A stretch of 64,000 bases of DNA, from NCBI GenBank assembly GCA_022767745.1, contig JALENN010000005.1:248001-312000 (forward strand), written 5' to 3'. The stretch is from Alistipes sp. Its GTDB lineage: Bacteria > Bacteroidota > Bacteroidia > Bacteroidales > Rikenellaceae. Both the position numbers and the translations under genes were made by a program. The notes beneath the pieces are model-generated. The model did no database searches. It had not been told where the DNA came from and saw only the letters and a list, made by a program, of their open reading frames with translations. The first letter of the stretch is position 1, and each line of letters opens with the position of its first letter. Of this stretch, positions 25,473 to 33,662 are shown piece by piece.

Positions 25473-26645
25473 ATGAAAAACAGAAAATTGCGAATGGGCA
25501 TGATCGGAGGCGGAAGCGATGCCTTCATCGGTGCCATACACCGTCGTGCCGCTCTTATGGAGAATGAGATCGAGCTCGTATGCGGATGCTTCAGTGTAAA
25601 TCCCGAAATATCGATCAGCTCGGGCCGTTCGTACTATGTGCCCGATAACCGAATCTATACCACCTGGGAGGAGATGCTCGACAAGGAGGCCGCTCTGCCC
25701 GAGGACGAGCGTATGGATTTCGTCACCATCGTTACGCCCAACCGTTTCCACTTCGGACCCGCCATGCGCGCCCTGGAGCTCGGTTTCAATGTTGTTATCG
25801 ACAAGCCCATGACCCTGTCGCTGGACGAGGCGCTGAAACTTCGCGACAAGGTTAACGAGACGGGCCTTACGCTGGCCCTTACGCACGTATACAGCGGTTA
25901 CCCCGCCGTCAAGGAGGCCAAGAAACGCATCGAGCGCGGCGATATCGGCCGCGTGCGCCGTGTCTTCGTCGAGTACTCGCAGGGCTGGCTTACGCAGCGT
26001 ATCGAGCTCAAGGGAGGCAATAACGCCGTTTGGCGCAACGACCCCAAGCAGGCCGGCAAGGGCGGCTGTGTGGGCGATATCGGTACCCACGCATGGCACC
26101 TGGCCGAGTATGTCACTGGCGGCCGCGTAACGGAGCTTTGCGCCGAGCTGCAGCATGTGGCCGAGGGCCGTCCCGTCGATGACGACGCTTGTGCATTCCT
26201 GCACTTCGACAAGGGCTTCACGGGCCTGCTGCAGGCTACGCAGGTGGCTACTGGCGAGGAGAACAACATCCGCCTGCGCGTCTACGGCGAGAAGGGCGGT
26301 CTGGAGTGGCGCCAGATGGAGCCCAATACCCTTTACATGAAGTGGCTCGACCGTCCCACCGAGGAGGTGCGCGTAGGTAACGGATACGGTTTCCTTACCG
26401 ATTTCGCAAAGCACAATACCCGTACGCCCGGCGGCCATCCCGAGGGTTTCATCGAGTCGTTCGCCAACATCTACCGCAACTTCGCATACACGGTGCGCGC
26501 CCGCTCGGCAGGCGAGACCCCGAGCGAGGAGTGGCTCGATTTCCCCACCGTCGAGGACGGCGTGCGAGGTATGCAGTTCGTCGAGACGATGGTTGCCGCC
26601 GGTTTCGATCGGGAGCAGAAATGGTATAAATGGATTGAGAAGTAA
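25473..26645 (+). CDS. Gfo/Idh/MocA-family oxidoreductase (cytoplasmic)
   Basis: A 390-residue NAD(P)-dependent oxidoreductase without signal peptide. The Rossmann start is MGMIGGGSDAFIGAIHR, and the family EKP motif appears as VIDKPMT. The C-terminal alpha/beta domain includes GGCVGDIGTHAWHLAEYV, containing the conserved D-x-x-x-H catalytic pair. The family oxidises or reduces sugars and inositols. The frame extends upstream to 25092, but the promoter and leader support the ATG at 25473. It is monocistronic, with its own promoter and terminator, and faces the same way as the exported homologue at 28522. Confidence 0.92.
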   Translation: MKNRKLRMGMIGGGSDAFIGAIHRRAALMENEIELVCGCFSVNPEISISSGRSYYVPDNRIYTTWEEMLDKEAALPEDERMDFVTIVTPNRFHFGPAMRALELGFNVVIDKPMTLSLDEALKLRDKVNETGLTLALTHVYSGYPAVKEAKKRIERGDIGRVRRVFVEYSQGWLTQRIELKGGNNAVWRNDPKQAGKGGCVGDIGTHAWHLAEYVTGGRVTELCAELQHVAEGRPVDDDACAFLHFDKGFTGLLQATQVATGEENNIRLRVYGEKGGLEWRQMEPNTLYMKWLDRPTEEVRVGNGYGFLTDFAKHNTRTPGGHPEGFIESFANIYRNFAYTVRARSAGETPSEEWLDFPTVEDGVRGMQFVETMVAAGFDREQKWYKWIEK

Positions 26646-26702
26646 TAACATGCCGCGCGCCGGCCTCGACGGTCGGCATGCGGCTTGAAATAGTGGTTTC
26701 AG

Positions 26703-26741
26703 GCAGCCGGCCGGCGTCTTTCGACGCGGTCGGCTGCTTTT
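26703..26741 (+). terminator. Terminator after the cytoplasmic oxidoreductase gene
   Basis: Arms of about 15 bp (with one bulge and one G-T pair) around TTTC, followed by TTTT, begin 57 bp after the stop codon. This is a standard Rho-independent terminator. Confidence 0.85.
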
Positions 26742-26778
26742 ATGTAAGAAAAATATTTTAATAAAATGTCCCGAAATA

Positions 26779-26809
26779 TTTGTCGCTGGTGAAAATTTTA
26801 CTACTTTTG
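26779..26809 (+). promoter_or_regulatory. Promoter of the NrfH-FGE cluster
   Basis: TTTG at 26779-26782, a 19-base spacer and TACTTTTG at 26802-26809 match the consensus. The predicted leader before the ATG at 26909 is about 90 bases and contains a 7-bp stem (CTCGGAC and GTCCGAG), so post-transcriptional control is possible. Confidence 0.7.
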
Positions 26810-26908
26810 ACGTAGATTAAGTTGTAGGCCTCGGACTGTCGCTCGCTTGAGGGGTGCGGGTGTCCGAGTGTCGGCGTGAATGCACTTTTTTTGTTTTTTG
26901 CAATTAAT

Positions 26909-28447
26909 ATGTCTAAATCAGGTAGTACAAAGAAATTTCTGCTTGTCGGCTTGGCCGGCCTCGTGGTCGGATTCTCGCTGATGATCCTTCTCAATTCGTT
27001 TTATGTAAAGAGCTCGTCAAACGAGGCGTGCATGATGTGCCACTACCATCCCGAGTCGGATGCAAGCTGGAAGCAGTCGATGCACTACAACAACGGCAGC
27101 GGCGTGAAGACCGACTGCGTGGAGTGCCACCTCCCGCCGAAGGGTTCGTTCGCATACTTCAAGGCCAAGGCCAAGACCGGTATGAAGGACGTATGGTCGT
27201 ATCTCACCAAGAAGAAGGAGGATATCGACTGGGACAGCAAGGGCGAATTGGAATATGCTACCAAGATCGTATACAACGAGTCGTGCAAGGAGTGCCACAT
27301 CAACCTCTTCCCCGAGGGTATTACGGATGACGGCGTGACGGCGCACCTCTACTACGAGGAGAACGAGGAGAAGCTCGACCTGCAGTGCATCAGCTGCCAC
27401 CTCGACGCCGGACACTACAACCCGAACTACCAGCACGGCCAGATGGCGGGCCTGCCGACGGCTACGGCCGCCGCAGCCGAGGTCTACACCGAGGCTACTC
27501 CCGTCACCGAATTCAAGAACTATACCGAGACCATCCCCGGCACGTCGGCTTCGCTTAAGATGGTTGCCATCCCCGGCGGCAGCTTCACCATGGGTAGCCC
27601 CGAGAACGAGCCTTTCCGCAACAGCGACGAGTCGCCGCAGCGCAGCGTGACCGTATCGCCCTTCTTCATGGGTGAGATGGAGGTTACGTGGGACCAGTAC
27701 TGGGCATTCTACGGCGAGACCATGTCGGAGGGCCGTATTTCGCCCGAGGAGGTCTATGCCAACAACTCGCGCGAGGATGTGGATGCGATAAGCGGCCCGA
27801 CGCCTCCGTTCGGATTCCCCGATCAGGGTTGGGGTATGGGCGAGCGTCCCGCAATCACGATGACGCACTATGCTGCCGAGACCTTCTGCCAGTGGCTGTC
27901 GAAGAAGACGGGCAAGAAGTACCGTCTGCCGACCGAGGCCGAGTGGGAGTATGCTGCACGCGGCGGCACCTCTACGCCGTACTTCTTCGAGGGTAGCCCC
28001 AAGAAGTTCACCAACGAGGGCTTCTGGAACGGTCTGTTCGGCGCCGACACCGCTGTCATCAACAGCTACGTGGTATATGTGAACAACAGCAAGAACCGCA
28101 CGCAGGAACCGTCGAAGATGATGGCCAACCCGTTCGGCCTGAAGAATATGCTGGGTAACGTCATGGAGTACTGCTCTGACTGGTATGCCGAGGATGCATA
28201 CTCGCAGATGCAGGACGGCGCAACCGACCCGAAGGGTCCCGCCTCGGGCGAGGAGCACGTCGTGCGCGGCGGTCTCTACAACGAGGATGCCGCACAGATG
28301 CGATGCGCCGCACGTGCCCACACCGAGCATGACGCATGGCTCAAGACCGACCCGCAGAACCCCAAGAGTATATGGTGGTACTCGGATATCAAGGGTATCG
28401 GCTTCCGCGTCGTGTGCGAGGTTCCCGAGGGCGTATCGGCACAGTAG
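26909..28447 (+). CDS. NrfH-like tetraheme cytochrome c fused to a SUMF1/FGE-like domain
   Basis: A 512-residue two-part protein. Residues 10-31 form one membrane anchor. Four CxxCH haem sites follow at C41-H45, C70-H74, C126-H130 and C160-H164, with NrfH-like context (CVECHLPP and a final CISCHLDAGH). This is the arrangement of the small subunit that passes electrons from menaquinol to nitrite reductase. Residues about 218-512 are a formylglycine-generating-enzyme-like domain (GGSFTMGSPENE, YRLPTEAEWEYAARGG, NMLGNVMEYCSDWY, GIGFRVVCE). The two copper-binding catalytic cysteines of true FGE are absent (GGLYNEDAAQMRCAAR), so this domain probably binds or scaffolds. No nrfA is adjacent. The start is MSKSGSTKK, 11 codons after an earlier in-frame ATG. 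The electron partner is unknown. Confidence 0.9.
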   Translation: MSKSGSTKKFLLVGLAGLVVGFSLMILLNSFYVKSSSNEACMMCHYHPESDASWKQSMHYNNGSGVKTDCVECHLPPKGSFAYFKAKAKTGMKDVWSYLTKKKEDIDWDSKGELEYATKIVYNESCKECHINLFPEGITDDGVTAHLYYEENEEKLDLQCISCHLDAGHYNPNYQHGQMAGLPTATAAAAEVYTEATPVTEFKNYTETIPGTSASLKMVAIPGGSFTMGSPENEPFRNSDESPQRSVTVSPFFMGEMEVTWDQYWAFYGETMSEGRISPEEVYANNSREDVDAISGPTPPFGFPDQGWGMGERPAITMTHYAAETFCQWLSKKTGKKYRLPTEAEWEYAARGGTSTPYFFEGSPKKFTNEGFWNGLFGADTAVINSYVVYVNNSKNRTQEPSKMMANPFGLKNMLGNVMEYCSDWYAEDAYSQMQDGATDPKGPASGEEHVVRGGLYNEDAAQMRCAARAHTEHDAWLKTDPQNPKSIWWYSDIKGIGFRVVCEVPEGVSAQ

Positions 28448-28521
28448 TGCCCGCCGCGGGTAATGAAACCAACCAACCTGAATACAGTTTGAAACACTTA
28501 ACTCTATAAACTACTACGATT

Positions 28522-29880
28522 ATGAGCAAGAGCAAGATCAGCAGAAAGGACTTCCTGTCGTATTCTGCACTTTTGGGCGTGACGAGCATGGTCGGTTCTT
28601 CGACCCTTCTCTCATCATGTAACGGAAACAAAGGTCCTGTTTATACCCCGCTGAAGCAGGCCGGCGAGTACTACGTTCCCGAGTTGCCCGACAAGGCAAT
28701 CGACGGCAAGGAGCTTAAGGCCGGTGTTATCGGTTGCGGCGGCCGTGGTTCGGGTGCCATCGTTGACCTTCTGACTGCCGCCAACGGCATCAAGGTTACG
28801 GCTCTTGGCGATACCTTCTCGGATCGTTTGGAGGGTCTTCGCAACAACCTCAAGGAGCACCACAACCAGGAGGTTCCCGCAGAGAACTGCTTCGTAGGTT
28901 TCGATGCATACAAGAAGGTTATCGACTCGGGTGTCGATTTGGTTATCATCGCAACGCCTCCCGTATTCCGTCCCGTACACTTCCAGTACGCTACGGAGAA
29001 GGGCGTTCACTCGTTCCTTGAGAAGCCTATCGCCGTTGATCCCAAGGGCTACCGTATGATCATGGCTACGGCAAAGCAGGCCAAGGCCAAGGGTCTGAGC
29101 GTAGTTACCGGTACGCAGCGTCACCACGAGCGTCCCTATGTTGAGGCATTCCAGAAGATCCAGGAGGGTTACATCGGTGAGATCACCGGCGGTAACGTTT
29201 ACTGGAACCAGAGCATGCTGTGGTACCGCGAGCGTCAGCAGGGCTGGAGCGACATGGAGTGGATGATCCGCGACTGGGTTAACTGGAAGTGGCTTTCGGG
29301 TGACCACATCGTGGAGCAGCACGTACACAATATCGACGTATTCCTCTGGATGTCGGGTCTGAAGCCCGTCAAGGCTACCGCCTTCGGTGCACGTCACCGC
29401 CGTATCACGGGTGACCAGTACGACCAGTTCAGCGTCGACTTCGAGTTCGAGAACGGTATCCACCTGCACAGCATGTGCCGTCAGATAGACGGTTGCAGCA
29501 ACAACGTGGGCGAGTACATCCAGGGTACCAAGGGTTCGTGGAACAGCTACAACCGCGAGATCAAGGACCTGGCAGGCAACGTTATCTGGAAGTATGACGA
29601 CGAGGCTGCCAAGGCCGCTTTCCAGCAGCACAACCCCTACGTTCTGGAGCACGTCGACTGGGTTAACCACATCCGCAAGGGTGAGGCTCACGACGAGGCC
29701 GAGGGTTGCGCAATCTCGTGTCTGGCCGGTGTGATGGGTCGTGAGGCCGCTTATACCGGTGCTACGGTAACCTGGGACGAGATGAGCGCTTCGGCTCTGG
29801 ACTACATGCCCGAGAAGCTGGAGATGGGTCCCATGGATATGTCGAAGTATGTCGTACCCGTTCCGGGCAGCGGCAAATAA
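28522..29880 (+). CDS. Gfo/Idh/MocA-family oxidoreductase, exported lipoprotein
   Basis: A 452-residue oxidoreductase with a Tat-like N-terminus (SRKDFLSYSALLG, RK in place of RR) and a lipobox ending LLSSC (C33), so it is probably in the periplasm. The Rossmann motif is GVIGCGGRGSG, and the canonical EKP motif is FLEKPIAVD. The catalytic histidine region is HIVEQHVHNIDVFLWM. Exported family members in Bacteroidales often keep tightly bound NAD and act on sugars or glycosides. Codon choice (many GTT, GGT, CGT, GCT) differs from neighbours and suggests high expression. It follows the haem protein after 74 bp; a terminator hairpin separates it from the cupin gene. Confidence 0.93.
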   Translation: MSKSKISRKDFLSYSALLGVTSMVGSSTLLSSCNGNKGPVYTPLKQAGEYYVPELPDKAIDGKELKAGVIGCGGRGSGAIVDLLTAANGIKVTALGDTFSDRLEGLRNNLKEHHNQEVPAENCFVGFDAYKKVIDSGVDLVIIATPPVFRPVHFQYATEKGVHSFLEKPIAVDPKGYRMIMATAKQAKAKGLSVVTGTQRHHERPYVEAFQKIQEGYIGEITGGNVYWNQSMLWYRERQQGWSDMEWMIRDWVNWKWLSGDHIVEQHVHNIDVFLWMSGLKPVKATAFGARHRRITGDQYDQFSVDFEFENGIHLHSMCRQIDGCSNNVGEYIQGTKGSWNSYNREIKDLAGNVIWKYDDEAAKAAFQQHNPYVLEHVDWVNHIRKGEAHDEAEGCAISCLAGVMGREAAYTGATVTWDEMSASALDYMPEKLEMGPMDMSKYVVPVPGSGK

Positions 29881-29899
29881 TCCGACTGGCGTAATATAG

Positions 29900-29945
29900 A
29901 AAAAGGGTGGAGCGGGAGCCGATGACTCCATCTCTGCCCTTTTTT
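29900..29945 (+). terminator. Terminator or attenuator between oxidoreductase and cupin genes
   Basis: Arms AAAAAGGG (29900-29907) and CCCTTTTT, with an inner TGGAG/CTCCA stem and a T-run, form a Rho-independent terminator inside a co-directional cluster. It could make expression of the downstream genes lower than that of the first two. Confidence 0.75.
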
Positions 29946-29962
29946 CATAACAAATACTCCGT

Positions 29963-30556
29963 ATGGGCGACCATCTGATGGCTGACAGGGCAGCGACCGA
30001 GCAGACGCGGACGGAAAGTCCCGTTGCCGGCGGCGCGATAGAGGTGCGGTTGGACGAGGGTGCCGGCAAGACCGAATTCTTCGACGACGATCTCTTCGCT
30101 ATGGTAGCGGAGCAGGCGCGGCGTTCACCGAGGCTGCGGATGAACTACAACTTTCACCGCACGACCGCCGATCCCGTAAACCGCCTGCTGAACGTTATGT
30201 ACCGCGGCAGCTATCTGCCCGTGCACCGCCACCTTGAGCCTGCGCGCAGCGAGACCTGCGTGGTCATGCGCGGCAGCGTCGGGGTTACGGTATATGACGG
30301 GCAGGGCGGCGTCGTCGCGCGGCGACGTGTCAGTGCCTCGGGGCCGTGTTGCGGTTTCGATATCGAGGCCGGCGTATGGCACGGGCTTGTAGTGCTGGAG
30401 GATGATACGGTGCTCTTCGAGGTCAAGCAGGGTCCTTATGCCCCCATTGCAGCTGAGAACGTGGCGCCGTGGACGCCGGACGCGGATGATGAGGCGGCCG
30501 TAGCGGAGTTCATAAAGAATTTGGAAACGGAATTTAACAAGTTGAAAGATGAATAG
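29963..30556 (+). CDS. WbuC-like cupin metalloprotein
   Basis: A 197-residue protein with a single cupin barrel (about 65-160). Metal-ligand histidines are in PVHRHLEPARSE, and a later histidine is in AGVWHGLVV. NYNFHRTTADPVNRLLNVM matches the WbuC-type N-terminal region. WbuC-like proteins occur near sugar biosynthesis genes; the reaction is not established. It has no signal peptide. The stop overlaps the start of the isomerase gene by 8 bp. The predicted Glu/Lys-rich C-terminus is probably a helix. Confidence 0.8.
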   Translation: MGDHLMADRAATEQTRTESPVAGGAIEVRLDEGAGKTEFFDDDLFAMVAEQARRSPRLRMNYNFHRTTADPVNRLLNVMYRGSYLPVHRHLEPARSETCVVMRGSVGVTVYDGQGGVVARRRVSASGPCCGFDIEAGVWHGLVVLEDDTVLFEVKQGPYAPIAAENVAPWTPDADDEAAVAEFIKNLETEFNKLKDE

Positions 30557-31454
30557 AAAAGAGTTTTTACAGCGATCATTGGCAGGTGCCGCTACGATAG
30601 CCGTAGCCGGTGCGCCTACGCAGCTTATGGCCGCATGCACGGCCAAGAAGGGCGGCAAGACCGAGCTCAAGCTGTCGTTCCAGGAGGGTATCGCCCCCGG
30701 AAACAGCCTGAACGAGAAGTTGGATTACATGGAGAATCTGGGTATCGTGGGACTGGAGCCCTGGGGCGGTGGTCTTGCAGACCGTGTCAACGAGTTCCAG
30801 CAGGCGCTCAAGGGCCGCAATATCAAGATTTCGGCCATCTGCGCCGGTTTCAGCGGTTTCATCCTTGCTGAGGATCCGGCAGTCAAGGCACAGTTCGACT
30901 CGACGATGCGCGACATCATCGCCGCAGCCGGTGAGCTGGGTTCGACGGGTGTGATCATGGTGCCCGCCTTCAACGGACAGAAGCCCTGCAAGCCCCATAC
31001 GATGGAGACGCGCAACTATCTTACCGAGCAGCTTCACGAGCTGGGTGAGTATGCCCTCAAGTGCGGTACGACGATTATCCTCGAGCCGCTGAACCGTGGC
31101 GAGGCATTCTACATGCGTCAGGTGGGCGATGCCGCTGCCATCTGCCGTGATTCGAAGAGCGCCGGCGTGAAGTGCATGGGCGACTTCTGGCACATGATGG
31201 AGGAGACGTCGGACTACGCAGCCTTCATGGCCGCAGGTCCCGAGTATCTGCAGCACGTACACGTAGCCAGCCGCGGCCGCCGCAGCATGCCGGGCGAGGA
31301 TGGCGAGAAGGATAACTACATCGACGGAATGCGCGCTCTGAAGGAGATGGGCTACCAGCACTATGTAAGCTTCGAGTGCGGCTCGCAGGGTGACCGCGAG
31401 CAGACCGTTCCTGCCGCCGTAGCCCTGCTGCGCGAGCAGTGGAAGAAGGCCTAA
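30549..31454 (+). CDS. Exported TIM-barrel sugar isomerase/epimerase-like protein
   Basis: A 301-residue protein of the xylose-isomerase-like TIM-barrel superfamily. Residues 1-30 form a Tat-like leader (NRKEFLQRSLAG) with a possible lipobox cysteine C30, so it is probably exported. Candidate metal ligands are the glutamate of TIILEPLNRGE, the D and H of CMGDFWHMMEE, the histidine of YLQHVHVASRG and the late glutamate of YVSFECG, the usual pattern for hydroxypyruvate isomerase/epimerase-like enzymes. It overlaps the cupin gene and precedes resB by 12 bp. An isomerase or lyase role on an oxidised sugar is inference. Confidence 0.87.
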   Translation: MNRKEFLQRSLAGAATIAVAGAPTQLMAACTAKKGGKTELKLSFQEGIAPGNSLNEKLDYMENLGIVGLEPWGGGLADRVNEFQQALKGRNIKISAICAGFSGFILAEDPAVKAQFDSTMRDIIAAAGELGSTGVIMVPAFNGQKPCKPHTMETRNYLTEQLHELGEYALKCGTTIILEPLNRGEAFYMRQVGDAAAICRDSKSAGVKCMGDFWHMMEETSDYAAFMAAGPEYLQHVHVASRGRRSMPGEDGEKDNYIDGMRALKEMGYQHYVSFECGSQGDREQTVPAAVALLREQWKKA

Positions 31455-31466
31455 ATATGACTGCCT

Positions 31467-32792
31467 ATGACCTTGGAATGGGGTTATAAAAGAGCTTTTC
31501 TGCGTTGTGCCTTACTATTCGTAGTGGGCACAACGTTGCAATTGGCGGTAGGTGATATCGACACCTCGCTGTTGCGTTACCCGTGGGGGCTTATCCTTGC
31601 GGTGAACTATCTCTATCTGTTGGTTGTGGCCTATGCCATGCGCGACAAGTGGCGCTGGCTGCGGCAGCTGGGCGACGACAAGGCGTGCATCTCGTCGCTG
31701 GCCTCGTTCGGCGTGATGGTCATCATCTTCGGACTCACGCGTCAGGACCCCCTGCGCGAGGGATGGGTCGGGGCCATGGGCTTCTCGCGCATGACGGCAT
31801 CGTGGCCGTTCAATCTGCTGCTGCTCTATTTCATGACCACGCTCGGTGTGCGCGTGGTGGCCGAGATACACCATCTGCGGCGTTACCGTGCCGCGGCCGT
31901 CATGACGCACCTCGGTGTATTCGTGCTGCTCGTAGCCGGCACCTTCGGCAGTGGTGACACGGTGCGCTGCATGGTCACGACGCATGTGGGTGAGCCCGTG
32001 AACGTGGGGCGCGACGATGCGGGCCATGAGGTGATGCTGCCCTTTGCGCTGACGCTCGACGACTTCTCGATGGAGGAGTATCCCGCGAAACTCTACCTGC
32101 TCGACACGCGGCGTGAGAAATCGTCGCGCGAGTTCCTGTCGGTGGAGGCCGAGGGTGCCGAGGCCGTGATCGACGGCTGGCGCATACGTGCCGACCATAC
32201 GCTCGACATGGCGGGCCATGTGCCCGGCGAGAGCGCGTGGCGCGCAATGAACCACATAGGAGCCGCCCCGGCCGTGTATGTGTCGGCCGAGAATGTGGCA
32301 ACGGGCGAACAGTTCCGCGGATGGGTGAGCTGCGGCAGCCATATATTCGAGCCGTCGTACCTGATGCTCGCCGACGGTATGGCCGTGGCCATGCCCCGCC
32401 GCGAGGCGAAGAGCTACCTCTCGCGCGTGAACATAATGGAGGAGGGTGGCGTGCGCCGCGATGTCGACATCGAGGTCAACCATCCGGCGCGAGTCGGTTC
32501 GTGGCGCATATATCAGGTGAGCTACGACATAGCCAAGGGCCGCTGGAGCGACACCAGCGTGCTGGAGTGTGTGCGCGATCCGTGGTACGGTGCGGCGCAC
32601 GTCGCGCTGTGGCTGCTGCTGGCTTCGGGTGTCGTGATGTTCGTCACGGCTGGAGGCCGCCGCGTGGCACGTGCTTACGACGGAGACAAGGGCACTGACG
32701 GTGCCGGTGACATGAATGGGGCCGACGGTGTCGTGTCGCATAAGGCTGCGGCCGCCAGACGCCGCGGCAGAGGAAAGGAGGTGAAACGATGA
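31467..32792 (+). CDS. ResB/Ccs1-family cytochrome c maturation protein
   Basis: A 441-residue membrane protein with hydrophobic segments near 10-28, 42-58, 75-92 and 140-158, a large periplasmic domain (about 165-370) and a final helix (about 375-400). The C-terminus is basic and cytoplasmic. ResB with CcsA forms system II, which exports haem and attaches it to CxxCH motifs. The gene overlaps ccsA by 4 bp (ATGA). Its placement after a tetraheme protein gene implies a dedicated role in maturing that cytochrome. Confidence 0.85.
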   Translation: MTLEWGYKRAFLRCALLFVVGTTLQLAVGDIDTSLLRYPWGLILAVNYLYLLVVAYAMRDKWRWLRQLGDDKACISSLASFGVMVIIFGLTRQDPLREGWVGAMGFSRMTASWPFNLLLLYFMTTLGVRVVAEIHHLRRYRAAAVMTHLGVFVLLVAGTFGSGDTVRCMVTTHVGEPVNVGRDDAGHEVMLPFALTLDDFSMEEYPAKLYLLDTRREKSSREFLSVEAEGAEAVIDGWRIRADHTLDMAGHVPGESAWRAMNHIGAAPAVYVSAENVATGEQFRGWVSCGSHIFEPSYLMLADGMAVAMPRREAKSYLSRVNIMEEGGVRRDVDIEVNHPARVGSWRIYQVSYDIAKGRWSDTSVLECVRDPWYGAAHVALWLLLASGVVMFVTAGGRRVARAYDGDKGTDGAGDMNGADGVVSHKAAAARRRGRGKEVKR

Positions 32793-33577
32793 CTACGTGG
32801 GATCAACTCTTGTGGTATGCGGCCGTAGCGGCCGCCTGTTGGGTTGCGGGAGCCGTTGCGGCATACCGCACGAAGCGGACGTGGGCCCCGGTGGCGGTGT
32901 CGCTCTGCGGCTCGGCCGTATTCCTGGCCTTCATAATCGGCATGTGGGTGTCGCTCGAGCGGCCGCCCATGCGTACGATGGGTGAGACGCGTCTGTGGTA
33001 TTCGTTCTTCCTCTCGGTTGCGGGCGTGGCCGTCTATGCGCGCTGGCGCTACAAGTGGATTCTGTCGTTCAGCAGCGTCATGTCGATAGTATTCGTCTGC
33101 ATCAACCTCTTCAAGCCCGAGATACACAACAAGTCGCTCATGCCGGCGCTGCAGAGCGTATGGTTCGTGCCGCATGTCATTGTCTACATGTTCTCATATG
33201 CGCTGTTGGGTGCCGTGACGCTCTTTGCCATCTATCTGTGGCTGCGGTCGTCGCGCCGCGAGCCCTCGGCCGACGAGATGGGCCTCTGCGACCACCTCGT
33301 ACGCATAGGCTGGGCGTTCCTCTCGCTCGGCATGGTGATGGGGGCGCTGTGGGCAAAGCAGGCGTGGGGCGACTACTGGACGTGGGACCCCAAGGAGACC
33401 TGGGCGGCGGCCACATGGCTCGGCTACCTGCTCTACCTGCACCTGCGGGCGGCGCGTCCGAAGGAGCGCAACGTGGCATTTGCCATAATCGTATTCTCGT
33501 TCCTGCTGTTGCAGATGTGCTGGTACGGCATCAACTACCTGCCTGCGGCACAGGGTGTGAGCATACACACATATTGA
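32789..33577 (+). CDS. ccsA: Cytochrome c biogenesis protein CcsA (system II haem transporter)
   Basis: A 262-residue polytopic protein with about eight hydrophobic segments. The haem-handling WWD-type motif WGDYWTWDPKETWAAATW lies at about 193-210. A conserved histidine sits in WFVPHVIVYMF, and another in the final segment near SIHTY. It pairs with the preceding ResB to deliver and ligate haem outside the inner membrane. In many Bacteroidales the pair follows nrfH-nrfA; here nrfA is missing. An 85-bp gap separates it from the glycosidase genes. Confidence 0.93.
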   Translation: MTTWDQLLWYAAVAAACWVAGAVAAYRTKRTWAPVAVSLCGSAVFLAFIIGMWVSLERPPMRTMGETRLWYSFFLSVAGVAVYARWRYKWILSFSSVMSIVFVCINLFKPEIHNKSLMPALQSVWFVPHVIVYMFSYALLGAVTLFAIYLWLRSSRREPSADEMGLCDHLVRIGWAFLSLGMVMGALWAKQAWGDYWTWDPKETWAAATWLGYLLYLHLRAARPKERNVAFAIIVFSFLLLQMCWYGINYLPAAQGVSIHTY

Positions 33578-33662
33578 TATCGTGACGGGCGGCGTGGCCT
33601 TCGGGCCGGTGCCGCCCGCCGTACGATAGGGTTCGGTGAAATATCTTTTTTACATTCGGAAG

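Noticed and set aside
26909..28447. Annotation of the FGE-like domain as a formylglycine-generating enzyme for the nearby sulfatase
   Set aside because: The catalytic cysteines are missing, and the serine-type sulfatase has an anaerobic maturase in its own operon.
26909..33577. Annotation of the cluster as a dissimilatory nitrite reduction (nrf) operon
   Set aside because: No pentaheme nrfA is present in the window; NrfH alone does not reduce nitrite.
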